A DNA stretch of 64,000 bases, taken from Eudorina sp. 2006-703-Eu-15. Taxonomy: Eukaryota; Chlorophyta; Chlorophyceae; Chlamydomonadales; Volvocaceae. The notes beneath the pieces were generated by a model. It worked only from the letters and a program-made list of their open reading frames with translations, was not told where the DNA came from and made no database searches. Location: NCBI GenBank assembly GCA_003117195.1, contig BDSI01000066.1, positions 186,001-250,000 of the forward strand. Reading direction: 5' to 3'. Both the position numbers and the translations under genes were made by a program. Numbering within the stretch: position 1 is the first letter of the stretch; each line of letters opens with the position of its first letter. Positions 41,967 through 55,400 of the stretch are shown piece by piece.

Positions 41967-44900
41967 TCACTGCAGCGCGCTGCACCAGCCCAGGACCGTC
42001 TGGCGCAGCGCCTGAAGCGCCGCCGCCCGGGAAGGGCCCCAGCGGGACAGCAGCTCCTGCGCGCGGGGGTGTGTAAAGGAATACTGAGCCGGGTGTGTGT
42101 GTATTGGTGTATTGGTGTGTGGGGTGGTGTTGGGAGCGGCGGTGCAGGAAAAACGGTCAGCACAGGGTATCGTAGACATGAATGCATGCTCTGTGTGAGC
42201 GAAGGGTTGAATGCATGCTCTGTGTAAGTGAAGGGTTTATCTAGAAGGTAGAAACCCGCCCGACACCAAACCAATCGTGCGCGTAGATGAATCCCGCATC
42301 TCAACACACAAACACACTCCTGTCCTGCCTGCCTAAGTAACACACAAAATCGCGATCTCCCCCCCAACCACCCGCCAAACACGGCCATCCCCAACACCCG
42401 CCGTACACGACTCACCGATTCCTGAACACCGACTCCAAGGCCCTTGCCCTCGCCTGTGCTCGCGCATTTCCGCCACGGCATTTCCCTCCTCTCCCCACCT
42501 CCCCCCTTCTCCCCGCCCCGCCGCCAGCCTCACGCAGGACCCCTCACAGGCGCCCCGGCCCTGCAGATCTCCCGATCTTGCCCGCAGCCGACGCAGAGGG
42601 CACCCCCACGCACCCATCCCTCCCAATGTGGGTGTGCCCGGGTTTGGTCCTGGATTCAGTTGTCCTTATTAAACCCCTCATGTCAATCAAGACAGCGAAA
42701 CCGCGCCCATCCCCATCACTGCACACATCGTTCCCTCACCCCACCCCACCCCACCCCACCCCACCCCTCGCACCTTGCCCTCTCGGTACCCAGTCGCCTG
42801 CCAGCACGAGTCCCCGCCCTCGCACCGGCAGCCCTCCACGCACTCCGCCCCCAGGGCCTGCGCCTGCACCAGCGTCCACTCGTCGATCCGCACCAGCATC
42901 TCACCCGCCTCGCGCCACTCGCGCTTCAGCGGGCTGGGACCCCCGCCGCCGCCGCCGCCGCCCCCCTCCCCGCTGCTTCTGGGCCCCAGCGCCGCACCCG
43001 GCGACGTCGCGGCCTCCGGGCGATGACGCTGCTGCGGCTGCTGGGGTCCCACCGGCGGTGCGGTCCGGGAGGGTTGCGGCGGTTTGGGCCTCAGATGGGC
43101 GGGCAGGTCCGGCACCCGTCTGCTGCTGCCGCCGTTGCATCCCGCCGCTGCCGCCGGCCCTGCCGACGCCGTCGACTTCGCGCGGCTGCAGCCGCCCCCT
43201 GTCCCACCCGCGCTCCCGCCGGCACCGTCGTCGTTGTTGTTGTTGTTGTTGTTGCCGCTGCTCGCGACGCAGCTCGATCCGCTGAGGTAGCCAGAGCAGG
43301 AGGGGTCCGGGTCGCCGCCGCCGCCGCCCCCGGCGGTGGCCGGCGGCCGCGGCGGGTGCGGTGGAGCCGCCGCGGCCGCCGCCGGGCAGGGCTGGTGCGT
43401 GGCGCTGCAGCTGTGCGCCGTCGCGTCACTGAGGCGCCGCTGGCCCTGGCCCTGGCCCTGGCCCTGGCCCTGGCCCTGGTCGTCGGGTGGTGGCGCGTGG
43501 GGCGGGGGGAGGCCGGTCCCTTTCGGTTGCAGGACCGGGCCGTCGGCTCCAGGGAAGATGCTGGGCAGCGGCCAGGATCCGACGCTGTCGCCGCACAGCG
43601 AGCTGGCGGGCTGCTGCAGCTCAGCGCGGCGTGACGGGGCGGCGGCGGCGGGCCCCGGGGGATGGGGACCTCCGGCGGCCTCCGCCTCCGCCTGCTGAAG
43701 GCCCTGCTGCTGCTGCTGCGGGTCCTGTCGAAAGGGGTCGACCGGATGTAGATCTGCGCCCCGTGGCTGTGGCGGGAAGGCGACAGACCGAGGGTGCGCC
43801 TGCCGCCCCCGCCCCTGCCCCTGCCATACCCACGGCTGCAGCGACTCCGGCGACCGCTGCGGCCCGCGGGACTGCGCAACCGCCGGCGCCGCCGCCGCCG
43901 GCGCCGCCGCCGTCTCACAGGCGACCCGCCAGTGCATCCCGTGGTAGCTCTCCGGCTCCTGCTGGTAGCACTTGGACGGCAGCAGCCCCAGGCCGTCGTC
44001 CCCCAGCCGCACCAGCCGCACCACGTCTGAGAGGGCCGCCAGCACCGCCTCCACGCTGCCGAACCCCAGCTGCGCCGCCGTGGCCAGGTCCAGGCTGACG
44101 GCCGCGCGCTCCCGCAGTCCCTTGAGGGCGGCCGGCAGCGGCAGGGGCTTGGGGTCCTTGAGGGTCAGCAGCGGCCGCATCTCCAAGCGGAGGTAGGTGC
44201 GGACGCGGACCATGAGCTCCATGGGGTTCAAGGGCGGCCGGCCCGGGGCCGCCTGGGCGGGGTGGGGCGGGGTGGGGCGGGGTGGGGCGGGGTGGGGCGG
44301 GGTGGGGCGGGGTGGGGCGGGGTGGGGCGGGGTGGGGTGGGGTGGGGTGGGTGGGGTGGGGCGGGGTGGGGCGGGGTGGGATAGGGCAGTGAGGGGTGGG
44401 GCGGATGACGGAGGGACAGGGAGTGAGGGTCAGGGTAGGGGATGGAAGAGGTTGGGAGGCACATTGAAGCTGCGCTGCAGGGTAGGGGAGGAGAGGTAGG
44501 ATGGGCACGATAGGCGCCCGGACCGGACTGTTGATAGGTGGGTCGGAGCCAGAGTCGTTGGTAGGTGAGGGAGGCCAGCTGGTGTCATGCGGTGTCGTGT
44601 GGTGTGGGCCGGGTCGCCGGCACCCGCGGGGCCCACACGTCCACCACCACACCCTCGCAACGCAGAGCAGCACGGAGGCCTAATTCCTCCCTCCCCCCCG
44701 CGGGCAGCGACGGGGACAGGGACACAGATGCGAAGCGGGTATCTGCTTCCCCCCAGTATGACGCCAGAAACATCAGAATTCCGGAACCGACCGAAGCACG
44801 CGCAGAAAAACCGCACCTTATTTGCGCCGTCATGCCCGGGCGACGCGGCTGCGGCGTCCGGCTGCGCGCCCCTCTTGTCCCCGGGCGCTGCCGCCTCCGC

Positions 44901-47347
44901 CCCCGCCTCCTCCGGCAGGCCCTCCGCAGCCCTCCCCCGCCCGGCCTCCTCCTCCGGGGGCCCCGGGCACGACACCCCCTGCAAGTCAACTCGCAGCCGC
45001 CGCCGCCGCGCCGCCCGCTCCCGCTCCGCCTCCTCCTGCGCAATCACCCTCGCCGCGTGTCGGTCCCGTGCCGCCGCCTCCAGCGGTGCCAGCTCCGCCC
45101 GCAGCCGCTCCATCTCCGCCGCCCGCTCGACGCCCCACGAGCCGCACGGCGCCAGGGCCACGTCCCCGCCCCGCCCGTCGGACCGGGGCCGCAGCGCCCG
45201 GCAGGCGATGCCCTTGCCCAGCGCCTCGTACATGATCGCCGTACTGATGTACGACATCCTGCACCGTGACATTTCCGGGGGACGGGCAGGCCATGTACGC
45301 GTTACTTTGAGCGCAAACCACCACATGCACCCACCCACCCCCATCCAAGCCGTCAAACCCCCCTGGGTGGACGTCATCGCATCGCTGGAGACCCTGGACC
45401 AGCTGCTCCTTCACCGGACCTTTGCTTTGGCAGCAGCGCAGCGCGAATATGTCTACCATGTTTCCGTAACCCCCATCACCAAACACACAGCGTCGTAAGC
45501 CTCCCCGACGATTGCCACGTCGCTGACCCCGGCGCCTCCCCCAGTCGCCCCCGCCCGCACACCCCGCCCAAGATCCCTCAGCCCGCTCACCTCCCCGGCG
45601 GATAGGGCGGGAAAAACCGCCTGTACAGCTCGTCCAACTGCTCCACGGTCCAGCTACACTGCATCAGTTGCTGCCGCGTGGGCGCACCCGCCGGTGCCGG
45701 CGCCAGCCCCGCTACAGTCTGCTGCTGCTGTCCCTGCTGCTGCGCCTGCGCGCCCTGGCCCTGGCCCTCAAGGCCCGTCGGCAGCTGCTTGAGGCACTCG
45801 TCCCACGCCCGCGACATGGCCAGCGCCAGCACCGCCCGCACCCGCAGCTCCTTATGGGCCTGGTCGGTGTGGCTGGGGAGCGGCTGCAGGCACGCCTCCA
45901 GGGCCGCCGCCGCTGCCGCAGCGGCCCCGTCGGTCCTGGCGGCCGCTGCCGTCGGCTGTCGAGCTGCGATCGCCGGCGCAAGCGCGGGCGGCAAGCCACC
46001 GCCGCTCGCCGCCACCGCCGCGTCTCCCTCGACACCGGGCCGGCTGGGCTGCTGCCAGGAGGCCGTCGGCTGCAGGGTGGGCTGGTGCCAGGAGGCCGTC
46101 GGTTGGAGAGTGGGCTGCGGCGCCGCCGCCGAGAGGGCCGCAGGGAATACGGAGGCAGGTGCCGGAGGCAGCTGCGTAGCCAGCGCCTGACTCAGCTGGT
46201 GGAGGTCCTGAGCTGAGAACTGCGGCAGCGCTGGCGGGACGGCGATCGGCGTCGCACCCGTAACGGCCGGCGGGCAGTGGGACTCCGGACCTGACGGCGG
46301 CCAAGGCTGCAGGGCCGCAGGGGCGGCCGCTGGGGCCGGGCCTGGAAGCACCGGTGGCGGCTGCAGCGCGACCGGGGGCACTGCCAGAACCACCATGGGG
46401 GCTTCCGCGGCAGCCGCAGCGGCACTTGGCGGCGTTGCTACTGCTGCTGCTGCTGGCCCCGCGGCGGCTGCAGCAGGGCCAACAGCTGGTGCCAGCATGA
46501 CCACAGGGGCTGGAGCTGCCGCGTCAGCAGCGACAGCCGCAGGGTCCGGTGCTGCGATCTGGAGGGGCTCGAAGGGCGCGGGCGCCAACACGATAACCGG
46601 TGCTGCAGCTGGATTCGGAACTGTCACCAGCGGCTGCAGGAGCGGCGCTGCCCCGGATGAGCTGATTACGCTAAGCGCAGCGACGGTGCTCGGGTGGTAC
46701 GGCAGGCCTGGGGGGCCCGGCGGCGGGGCCAGCGCAACGCCGCAGGCCGCGCGCGCATCCGGCTGCGGCAAAGCCGCCGCGGAGGCGCCGACGGCTGAAG
46801 GAGCCAACGGGGGCTGCTGCGAGGGCTGCTGCGCGGGGCTGCTGTCCACGTCCATGGCACCGGGCGGCGCCGCCGCTTGTGAGGGTTTCTGGGTCGGGCA
46901 GGGGGCTGCCGGCGGCGGGGCTGCTGCTCCTCCAGGGCCGGTGTGCAATGTTCCGGGGCGCATTCCGGCGCCGTTGTCCGTCTGCGCGGCAGAGCCGCGC
47001 GGGGCGCTGCCCGCAGCACTGCACGATGTGGAGCTGGTTACTGAGGCCGTGACAGACGATGCGGGCTCCAGAGGAGGAGGAGGAGCGCGCTCCTGCAGCT
47101 GTGCGGGCCGGGTGAATGGCTTGGGGCGCAAGTAGGAGGGCAGGGAGTTGGGGTCCAGCGTGCCGTTGTTCGCGGCGTGGAAGATGGACAGCGCCGCGGG
47201 GTCGGTGAGGAAGGCGCGCCTCGGGGCGGTGGGCCGCTGCAGTCCGCTGCCCCCGGAGCCGCGGCTGCCGCTGGCATTGTCCCGCTTTGTGTCCTCCGGT
47301 TCTCCGAGGCGGTTCGGGACGTTGGAGTGTTCCGTCTCTGGCAGCAT
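41967..47347 (-). CDS. large low-complexity protein with possible LOTUS/OST-HTH domain
   Basis: Exons 45591-47347 (ATG at 47347), 44817-45258, 42774-44252 and 41967-42056 join in phase to 1,255 residues. Exon 1 is Ala/Pro/Gln-rich with one structured patch near its start (RRAFLTDPAALSIFHAANNG) and two PTLQPTASW repeats. Exon 2 has MSYISTAIMYEALGKGIACR and a charged helix. Exon 3 begins with MELMVRVRTYLRLEMRPLL and then LPAALKGLRERAAVSLDLAT, AQLGFGSVEAVLAALSDVVR, LVRLGDDGLGLLPS. This resembles the LOTUS/OST-HTH winged helix ('L-GF-S-EELL-..PDVVRLV'), an RNA-binding fold of germ-granule and RNase-associated proteins. The match is partial. A QG repeat, an Asn run and a Cys-bearing block (ECVEGCRCEGGDSCWQATGY) follow. 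It lies divergent from the TFIIIC gene. Exon structure is good; the domain call is tentative. Confidence 0.65.
42301..42346 (-). repeat. family C repeat
   Basis: CACTCCTGTCCTGCCTGCCT followed by AAGTAACACAC, the same orientation and sequence class as 14536-14576. It lies in the last intron of the LOTUS-like gene. Confidence 0.7.
42680..42706 (+). repeat. family D repeat
   Basis: GTCAATCAAGACAGCGAAAC then CGCG, the same core as 58902-58957. It lies in the last intron of the LOTUS-like gene. Confidence 0.65.
44258..44388 (+). repeat. (GGGGC/GGGGT)n array
   Basis: Alternating GGGGC and GGGGT pentamers in the intron directly upstream (gene sense) of the LOTUS-bearing exon. Confidence 0.9.
45372..45474 (+). 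repeat. family A intronic repeat, full length
   Basis: GTCATCGCATCGCTGGAGAC, then CACCGGACCTTTGCTTTGGC, GCGAATATGTCTACCA. It lies in intron 1 of the LOTUS-like gene, antisense to it. It shares its left extension with the copy at 11861-11962. Confidence 0.8.
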
Positions 47348-49486
47348 CGCAACCAACCAGCCCGGTGTCGCCTAGAACAAAGTGGTGTGAACACATAATC
47401 TGCGTCATATTCGGCAGGGCCGAAATGAAGCTATCAAGGCATGAAAGGCGAGAGATACAAGGCAAGCTTCGACAGGTCTCAAACCGGACGACCCCGGAGG
47501 TTCCCAGAAACAAACCTTTCCAGTCGCATGCTACAAGACAGATACGGGCGACGATACCGCACCGCAGTCATGAAGCGGACGTACCAGCAGAGAACTGACA
47601 GACCCAACCGCTCAGACATCAGGGATTCAGCATCCAGGGTTGTTTAAGTCCCGCCATTTTGTGCCGTGCAGTCAAAGACTGTCCTGTGCCATGGACATAA
47701 TCTGCATAGAGTGCTGATCACATGGGGACTGACGATACTGTAGGTCGCAATTATACTGTCAGGTGACAATTGCAACTAGAAACGCTCTGCCAAAAGCAAT
47801 GATACTTTCTACAACAGCCAATAGGATACAGCGTGATAAAAGCGCGCTCGTTGCCTTTCTGGGTGCTGCAGACCTCGTGGGCTCTGGCTGAATTGCGCAA
47901 CTGTTGGGCATAGGGCCCGTCATAAGCAACCAGCTCGCGCACAATCCCTTCCCATCCCAACGGAGGAGGTGGGGCAGGGCTGTGTTGACAGTGGAGATGC
48001 TGTAGAGAGGCTAGCTGCGGGCAGTGGTTTGGGGAAGGACGGGCTTGGGGACGGGTTGAAAACTGCAGGTAGTTGCCCACTGCTGCCGGATATAGTATGG
48101 TCCGCGAAATCCCCGAATCAAGCAGGGTAGGACTGATCCTGTCTCCTTCATTTTTCATGGGTATTTGTGGTCTGCTGGCGGTCAGCGGGAACCCCTACCG
48201 TCAATTCATGAGCGTCAAGTTGCACCGAGAGGCAAAGAGAACCCATGCGGTACGGTCCTTGACCCCTCCGCCCCCGGGTTGCGCTTGGATGCCCTGCCAT
48301 CGCTCCGGGTAGCACGCGCTTCATCTGCAAGGCAGGCGCTGGATGACGCGGCCGGCCCGGGCGTCCGCATGATCTCCCAAGGTCATGAAGGAGACGGGGC
48401 TAACTGAGGAGACGGGGCTAATTGATTGCGAGTTAACGACGATGTCCACATGTCCTGCGCGAGAGCAACGGCATCATGATGGCATGTGAGGACCTGGCCG
48501 TGATCGAGTCACTTGTTTCAGGGTGTCTCCGAACATGTCTGTGATGTAACCGTTACAAGGTGGACACCTAATCCCGACCGGTGGCTGGTGCTGGCGTGCT
48601 CGTTACAGCGTCGATCGGAGTCGCGTTCGGAAGGAATGGTGCCGCGAAAAGGGTGGGGATGATGTCGGCTGAACCCGCGGTCAACAGGGGTCAACGTGCT
48701 GCATCGATGGAATCGCCAATACCGCTCCAGGTTGGTTTCGCCATGCACTCGCCGCTGCGGCAACTGCAGCGCTGGCTCGCGCCCGGTAGGAAGGCTGTGG
48801 GTGGGCCTGCCGACGCGAACAGCGCCTAATGGCCGCAGCGCCTGCCGGAGGGTAGGAACCGGGTTACGATTGCGGAAGCGCCGGTCGCAGGATTGCGCTG
48901 TTTGACGCCGAACAGCAGCTAGATTGCGCTATCCTGCCAGATCCTGCGCCTGCCGATTACGGAAGACTGGCCAGCTTGGCCAGGCTTGGCCCGAGCAAAT
49001 AGATGTGGCCACCGCTCGCCACTTATGGCGCTTCAGGTGCCTTGGCCGGCGCTGCAGGCTGACTGGGATCTTGGGGCGAACTTCGGCGGGGCGCTGTGGT
49101 GTGCTGAGCCAGCTGAGCCTGTTAGGACGGGCGCTGTTGTGTGCTGAGCCTTTATGACTTGACGGCTCCTGACTGAACGCTCTCATGGACTAGCACGGTC
49201 ATATTTACAAATTTGATTGGATAGCCTTTCTGGGCCAATGGGCGTCTACTCCAAAATTTTCAAGTAGGTGCACGGCGAACTCCGCATACAAAGCACGCAT
49301 CACGGCGGCTTCCGCGCGAGAGCATGACCGACTCACAAGGAGAATATTGTGTACATTTGATGATGTTATCACAAGGTTGTTTCTTTGCTTGTTGTTTTCC
49401 AGCGCTAGGCCCGATGAAGCGGCTTCTATCAAAGACAGTCAAGTTCCGAACGTGAATGCTATGAACTGACATCATAGCGTTTTCAT
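47348..49486. promoter_or_regulatory. divergent intergenic region (LOTUS-like / TFIIIC)
   Basis: About 2.1 kb between divergent start codons, of lower GC than the genes. No recognisable gene lies inside it. A 21-base near-duplicate (GGCGCTGTGGTGTGCTGAGC) occurs twice at 49091-49150. Both promoters must lie here, but no element can be named. Confidence 0.4.
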
Positions 49487-52400
49487 ATGGATGCTCTGTT
49501 AGCAGTTGCGGTGGAGGAAATAGCCTTGGAGGGCCAGGAAGGTGAGCACCTAAAGAAGTTTTGCAACAGCGGACACTCCGGAAGATTGTTAATTTTCATA
49601 TGTTATCATGGACTTACACCTGAGGGAAGTCTCAGCAGGCCGACTTGGTGTTGCATCTGACGTTGCCGGGCCCTAAATCGCAGGGTGCACTGTAGACACG
49701 CTATGGAGTCTCCTTGGAGCTCGTCTGCCTGTGGGCTCCATCACATGCCTTCCGCCGCAGCTTCAGGATACGCTGTGGGGCCTGTTGGTTCAGCGCACGG
49801 ACGATGTCCAGCTCTACACTCTCCCCCCCGCCGGGTGTGTACACCTGGGCTTCGGGTACCCGGAACTGCTGCCTAGGGGCCGTGGGCTTCCCTTCACACT
49901 TGGGGGGCGGCGATAGGGGGCGCGGGGTAACGTGGGAATGTACACGCTTGCACTTGCATGGAGCCGGGTGTCCATCTGGAGGGCGGTGAGTCCGCCAAGA
50001 AAACCGCTTCCAGTCGAGCTCGATGGGGCCAGGCATGGCTTCCGATAGAACGCTATGGATGACGTGTCCAGCGGTCCGGTCCTGAATGTCTGTATGTTTA
50101 CTGCCCGAACCACCCAGGCCTCGTGTCTCGTGTCTGCCGTTGCTTGCACTCGCACTACGCAAACAAGCCGGCAGACCCGCAAGGCACTGCACGGGAACGC
50201 AGCCTCCCCGGGTGACGTTATGATTCTGTCCGGACAGACCTCTGCGTGATTACCCCATGGAGCCTGGGAGGGGGTTCAGCGGAGGCAGCGGCAGGAAATA
50301 GAGCAGGCTTGGCGGCCTTGGCGGCAAGTCATCGGACCTGCTGGTCAACGGGCATGCGCGGGAGCTGCGCGGACAACGTCGGTCGCATCGCATCGCATCA
50401 CGCCTGGGTTTCAGTTCTCAGTTGCAGTGTCCCGTTGGACATGTCGCCGGACCCGTGTTGCTGGACCTGGGGCTGTCTTCCCCGGGGCGGGATGGAAAAA
50501 GTTGGCAGCCACTCAAGCGCCTGCCAATATGTCCTCCCGGGGGGATCCCACGCGCAGGACTGAGAACGTCCCCGAGGACCCAATTGGGACCAAGAACCGA
50601 GGAGCGCGCGTCAAGAAGAAGCCGGACAACAATCCCATGGCGAAGGCGACTCTGGTGCGGCGGCGGCGGCGGCGGCGGCGCCACGTGGGCTTGGGAGCGG
50701 GTCGCATCACTCCCGGCGTCGAGCCAGGGGTGGCGGGAAGGTTTGGCGCCTTGTGCCAGTATAGCTCTATTTATTGCGTGCCAGTAGCTTTTTTCCTGCA
50801 TCGGTGCCCCTAAGGGTGGTCACAGGACGGTCGAAGTTCGCAGTCAGTGAGCACTTGGCACCACGAGTCGGTTGCGGCAGTCACTGGGAGTGTCTCTGCC
50901 TGCTCCGCCGAGGCGTACACCCCGGATAGACACCCTCCACGGGCGCGTCCGGCGTCCATATCCATGTCCGGAGGCATATGGTGGTGGTGGTGGGGGGTTG
51001 ACGACGACCCGCTTTGCCTGAGAGGGCACTTAGTGATCTGCTTGACCGGCCCCGAGCTCTCACGTCCTTGCGTCCGCATCCCCGGACGTTGTCCTCGCGT
51101 GCTGCGCCCTGTCGCGCACCCTCCCCCCCAGTTGGACCCCTCTGACCCCAAGGTCGCGACCCAGGCGGCAGCGGCCTCCAATGATGTGCGCCTCGTGGTG
51201 AGTGGGGCACCGGCGAACCCCGTATGCGGGTGTGTGCGGGTGCCAGCCACCAATACCAAGGAGCTAACGGAGCAACTGAGCATGGCGCTCGCAGCCCTGG
51301 CACGCCACTGCGAAGCTGGCCGGCGAGGGAAACGCGTGCGGCAGCCCCGCCATATCATGTCTGTTGTCTCCCCTAGCGACACCGCAGGGCAGGTAGCCCT
51401 ACTGACCACCGGACCCCCCCTGTCGATGCCCGGTGCCGCTCCTCGTTACCCGGGATGGCTGCGGTGGTGGTGGGTCGGTGCCACGGACACCAGGCCTCGG
51501 AGGCTGTGCGGCTGTCGGTGCTGGGCGTGTACGAGATCCAGGACTCGAGGTTCCCGCTGAGTGAGATGCAGCTGGCGGCGCTGGCGGTGGTGGGGCGCAC
51601 CCGCTGGCGCGGCACCATCAACGCCGACCTGGCCAACCGACTGGGCATCGCCTACCGCAACTTCTACTACATCGTCAAGGTGGGGCCGGGCCCTGGGCCG
51701 CCCGCCCGCCATGATGCATATCGTAGCTCCACGGAATCCACGTTGCGCGTCCGCATCCCTTATGATACAGTAATGTATTTGCCGTGTCCCCCTGTGCTGC
51801 ACTGGCCTCAGAATCTGGAGACCCGCAAGCTGGTGGTGAAGAACCCGGTGGTGTTCGCGCCCCCGGGGGCCACCGTCACCGTGTCCTCGGTGCTGCACCT
51901 GCCCAGGTTCCAGCCGGCGGTCAAGCTGGGTCCCGGGCAGATGTTCAAGGTGCGGCGTGGGACGGGGGCGGCGGTAGGCGTGGAGCAGCCGTTCGAAGTG
52001 TGTGGCCCTACTACAGCAAATAGTAAGGTTTTAGCGTTATACCGGTAGGGGATTGGCAGGTCCAGGTCCAGGTCCAGGTACGGGTACGGATACGGACTTG
52101 CTGAGCACCATTACATCATGGTGGGCCTGGGACCTGGGCAAGACATTCTCTGGCGGCGGCAACCGCGCTGTGCTGTGGCGCCCCTCTGACCTCCCTCTTG
52201 GCCCTCCGCGCTTAATGCTGTGGAGACCTTCCATCCCCTTTCAACTCGCTGCGCCCAAATTGCGCCTCCTCACGGCGCCCCCCCCCCCCCTCGCCTCCCG
52301 CTCCCGCCCCCAGACGGTGGACGCGGTGCGCGGCATGGAGGTGGCGACGTACGTGCTGCAGGACGACAACATGTACATGCGGCTGGTGTGCAGCACCATC

Positions 52401-55400
52401 GCGGAGACGGCGGAGCGGGTGGTGGTGGAGTCGGACCTCAAGCTGGTCTGCGGCTTCCGGGGCACGCGGGGGCACAGACTCTGGCGGAGGCTGCGGGTGC
52501 GGCGGGCGGGCGGGCGGGCGGGTAGGCGGGTGGGGGCAAGGGTGACGGCGTTGGGTGCGGCAGTCCCGGGCAGGGATGGAAGGTTTGGGTGTGTGTGTAA
52601 CGGGTACACGACATCAAATGTCCTCCCGGGAATGTCCTCGCGGCGAGACACACTGACAGACGACGTGAGGAAACCAACGAGGCTCACAATGGCTTAGGCC
52701 TACAGACTCGGCATGTGGTTGCGCAACATGACAGGACGCCCGGAGAGTGCAAGAAGCGCATATGCCTCGTGACCACTCCAGCACACGCGCCCGCTCCCCC
52801 ACACGGTCTGTGTTGATCCCTCCCGCGGCTCCGCGGGTCGCCGCCCCGGGCCTCCCCCCCGCCGGGTCGCCCCCTTGGGTCTTCCCGGCCGCAGCGCAAG
52901 ATGGAGGAGCAGGGGTACCTGGCCTTCGAATCGTGCCGCGTGCGGGACCGCCTGGTGCCCTGCGTGCGGCTGCTCAAGGACTGGCGGCCGCCCGCGGTGG
53001 GGGACGGAGCCGAGGAGGGAGCCGGGGAAGGTGGGCGACAAGGGCAGGGGGTGGGTAAAGGACATTGGTGGACATATTCAAACTGCGCTGCTGCCAGAGC
53101 AAAAGGAGGGGTAAACTGGGGGATGTTGCCGGGCGGGGTCCTGAGGACAACGGGGATTCGAAACAGCGCGAGACGCCGCGGGACGGCCAGGGGGTGGGTG
53201 CTGTTGTTGCCTTCCCGAGGATACACCCTTGCTGTATCTTCGGACTCAGCTGGTTGCTGGGAAGGGAACGGTGCAGCTTGCTGCATCGATGCGCACAGCA
53301 CCGCCTTCCCTTGACCATTTTTTTCCGGCTGGTCTAGTTTTGACCCCTCTGGGCGCCGTCACCACCCCGCAGAGGGCGAGGAGGCCGACGCGGACGACGT
53401 GGAGGGCGGCGGCGGCCACGGCAGCATCCACGTCAACGAGCTGTCCCTGGAGCGGCAGCTGCTGGAGGGGGTGCTGTCCGCCGGACCCGACGGGGTCCTC
53501 AACCACGAGCTGTTCGCCAAGCTGGGGATCAGCTCCAAGGTCTACGGCGTCAAGTGAGTACCTGGGCCAGGGTTGGTCCTTGGTTGGTACCCGAACTTAA
53601 CAAGCTTAGGAAACTGGCCCGGTGTTTGCCACACGAAATGCTGGAAAGCCATGTCAGCACCCGGGGGACATGACGAGCTTGGCAGGGGCTTGAGGCTTTC
53701 CGGAACGGCTGTTATGCTCGCATGGCCGGCGTCCGCGCGGTTCGTTCGCCGCGATTGCGGACTCCATCCCCCTTGTACACAGTAGCTCATCCATCTGGTC
53801 CAGGTGCCGAATGAACTCCCGTCGGCGGTTCTGATGCTACGGTGAACCGCTTCCAGAGAAGGGGTCGCGGGAGATGGTTTGTGGGATGGGGCCTGGTGGC
53901 GCGCCGCTTCCAGTGCGGCGCTCGGGCGCGATACCGCCGCGCGTCTGCCCCGGGGACGAAAATGCAAGACCAGCCCAGGACGGGGGCTGCTCCGGGAGGT
54001 CCTCGACGCCTTCGCTTGCGCCCGGAGGGCAAGGGGCGGTGCGGCAGTGCACTTGCCTTATCCCTCCTGTGGTGTCCGAAGCGCCCTGGGGCCCTGCGCT
54101 GCCCTCCTGCCACTTTTGCCGGCGCAGGCTGGTGGACATCATCAAGCGCTTCAACCTGCAGGTCACGGTGGTGAACAGAGGCCGCACAGTCCTCAACCGC
54201 ATCGTGGCGCCGCCGGAGCTGCTGGCGGCCGCCGGGCACATGGCGCCGCGCCCGGCGGCGGCGGGAGCGCCCGAAGAAGCCGCGGCGGCGGCGGCGGCGG
54301 CGGCAGAGAATCCTGCTGCAGACGGCGCCGTTGCTGTTGCTGCTGGGGATGCTGGCGCGGCGGCGGCGGCGCCGCCCCCTGGCGCCCCCGCCACGGCAGC
54401 CTCCGAGGGCACCGCAGCGACAGATGAGGTCGGCCTGGCAGGGAGGGCACCCCCAGCGGCAGCTCAGAAGAAGTCCGCTGGCAAGGCGGCTCGGACGACC
54501 ATTCCCAAGTCTGCGGGCAAGGAGGCCTCGGGCAAGGCGGGATCCAAGGTTTCCAAAAGGAAAGACGTTGCGGCGACGGCAGCTGCGACAGCGGCGGCGG
54601 CGGCGGCGGCGGAGACGTCGCCGTCGGGGCGGCCGAAGCGGCCCGCCGCCGTCAAGGCGAGCGCCGACACCGCGGCGGCGCTCAAAGCGCTGGGCGGCGA
54701 CGGCGGTGGCGACAGCGATGAGGAGTTCAACGCGGAGGAGGAGGAGGAGGTGCAGCGGGCGACGAAGGCGGGCGGCGCCAGCAGCAGTGAGGGCGGCGAT
54801 GAGCTCGAGCCGGAGTCGTCGTCGGAGGCGGAGGCCAGCGAGGTGCCGTCGGAGGAGCTGGAGGAAGAGCAGAAGCAGCAGCGCCGAGGCGGCGGCGGCG
54901 GCGGCGGCGGCGCGGGCCGGGGACGTGGCCGCGGACGCGGCAGGCCAGCGAAGCGGGTGCGGATAGAGGGCGCGGAGGGGCTGGCGGCGGCGCCGCCGCC
55001 AGGCTCGGCGGCCGCGGCCGCACCTGCCGCCACGCCTACGGCGGCTGCAGTGGCGGCGCCAGCCGCGGCAGCGACGGGCGGTGCGGCAGCGCCAGCTGCT
55101 GCGGCAGCTGGTGCGCCGGCAGCGCCGGTAGCGGTCGCGGCCGCAGCTGCTGCGGGCGAGGCGAAGGAGCGGAAGCCGCACTGGACCAAAGTCATCGTGA
55201 GTGGTCGAATCCGTCTTTGGATGGGGGGGGGGTACCCAAGTGTAAATCAAATTGGCGGGGAGGGGGTCTGGATGACTGCACGTGGGCAGGGGCGTCGAGG
55301 ACCGTGTTCTGTCAGCGGATGCAGCCAGCCGGGGGCATTACCGATCAGGGTGGAAGGCGACGTTTGAGGAGCCGAAGCCGAAGGGCTTGTCGCGGGAGGG

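Noticed and set aside
46395..47135. A 246-residue Gly/Ala-rich frame on the plus strand
   Set aside because: It is a shadow of exon 1 of the LOTUS-like gene. The sense strand joins in phase with three further exons.
54464..55195. Long Ala/Ser-rich frame on the minus strand opposite TFIIIC exon 9
   Set aside because: It is a mirror of the sense Ala-rich insertion caused by GC-rich composition, without splice partners.
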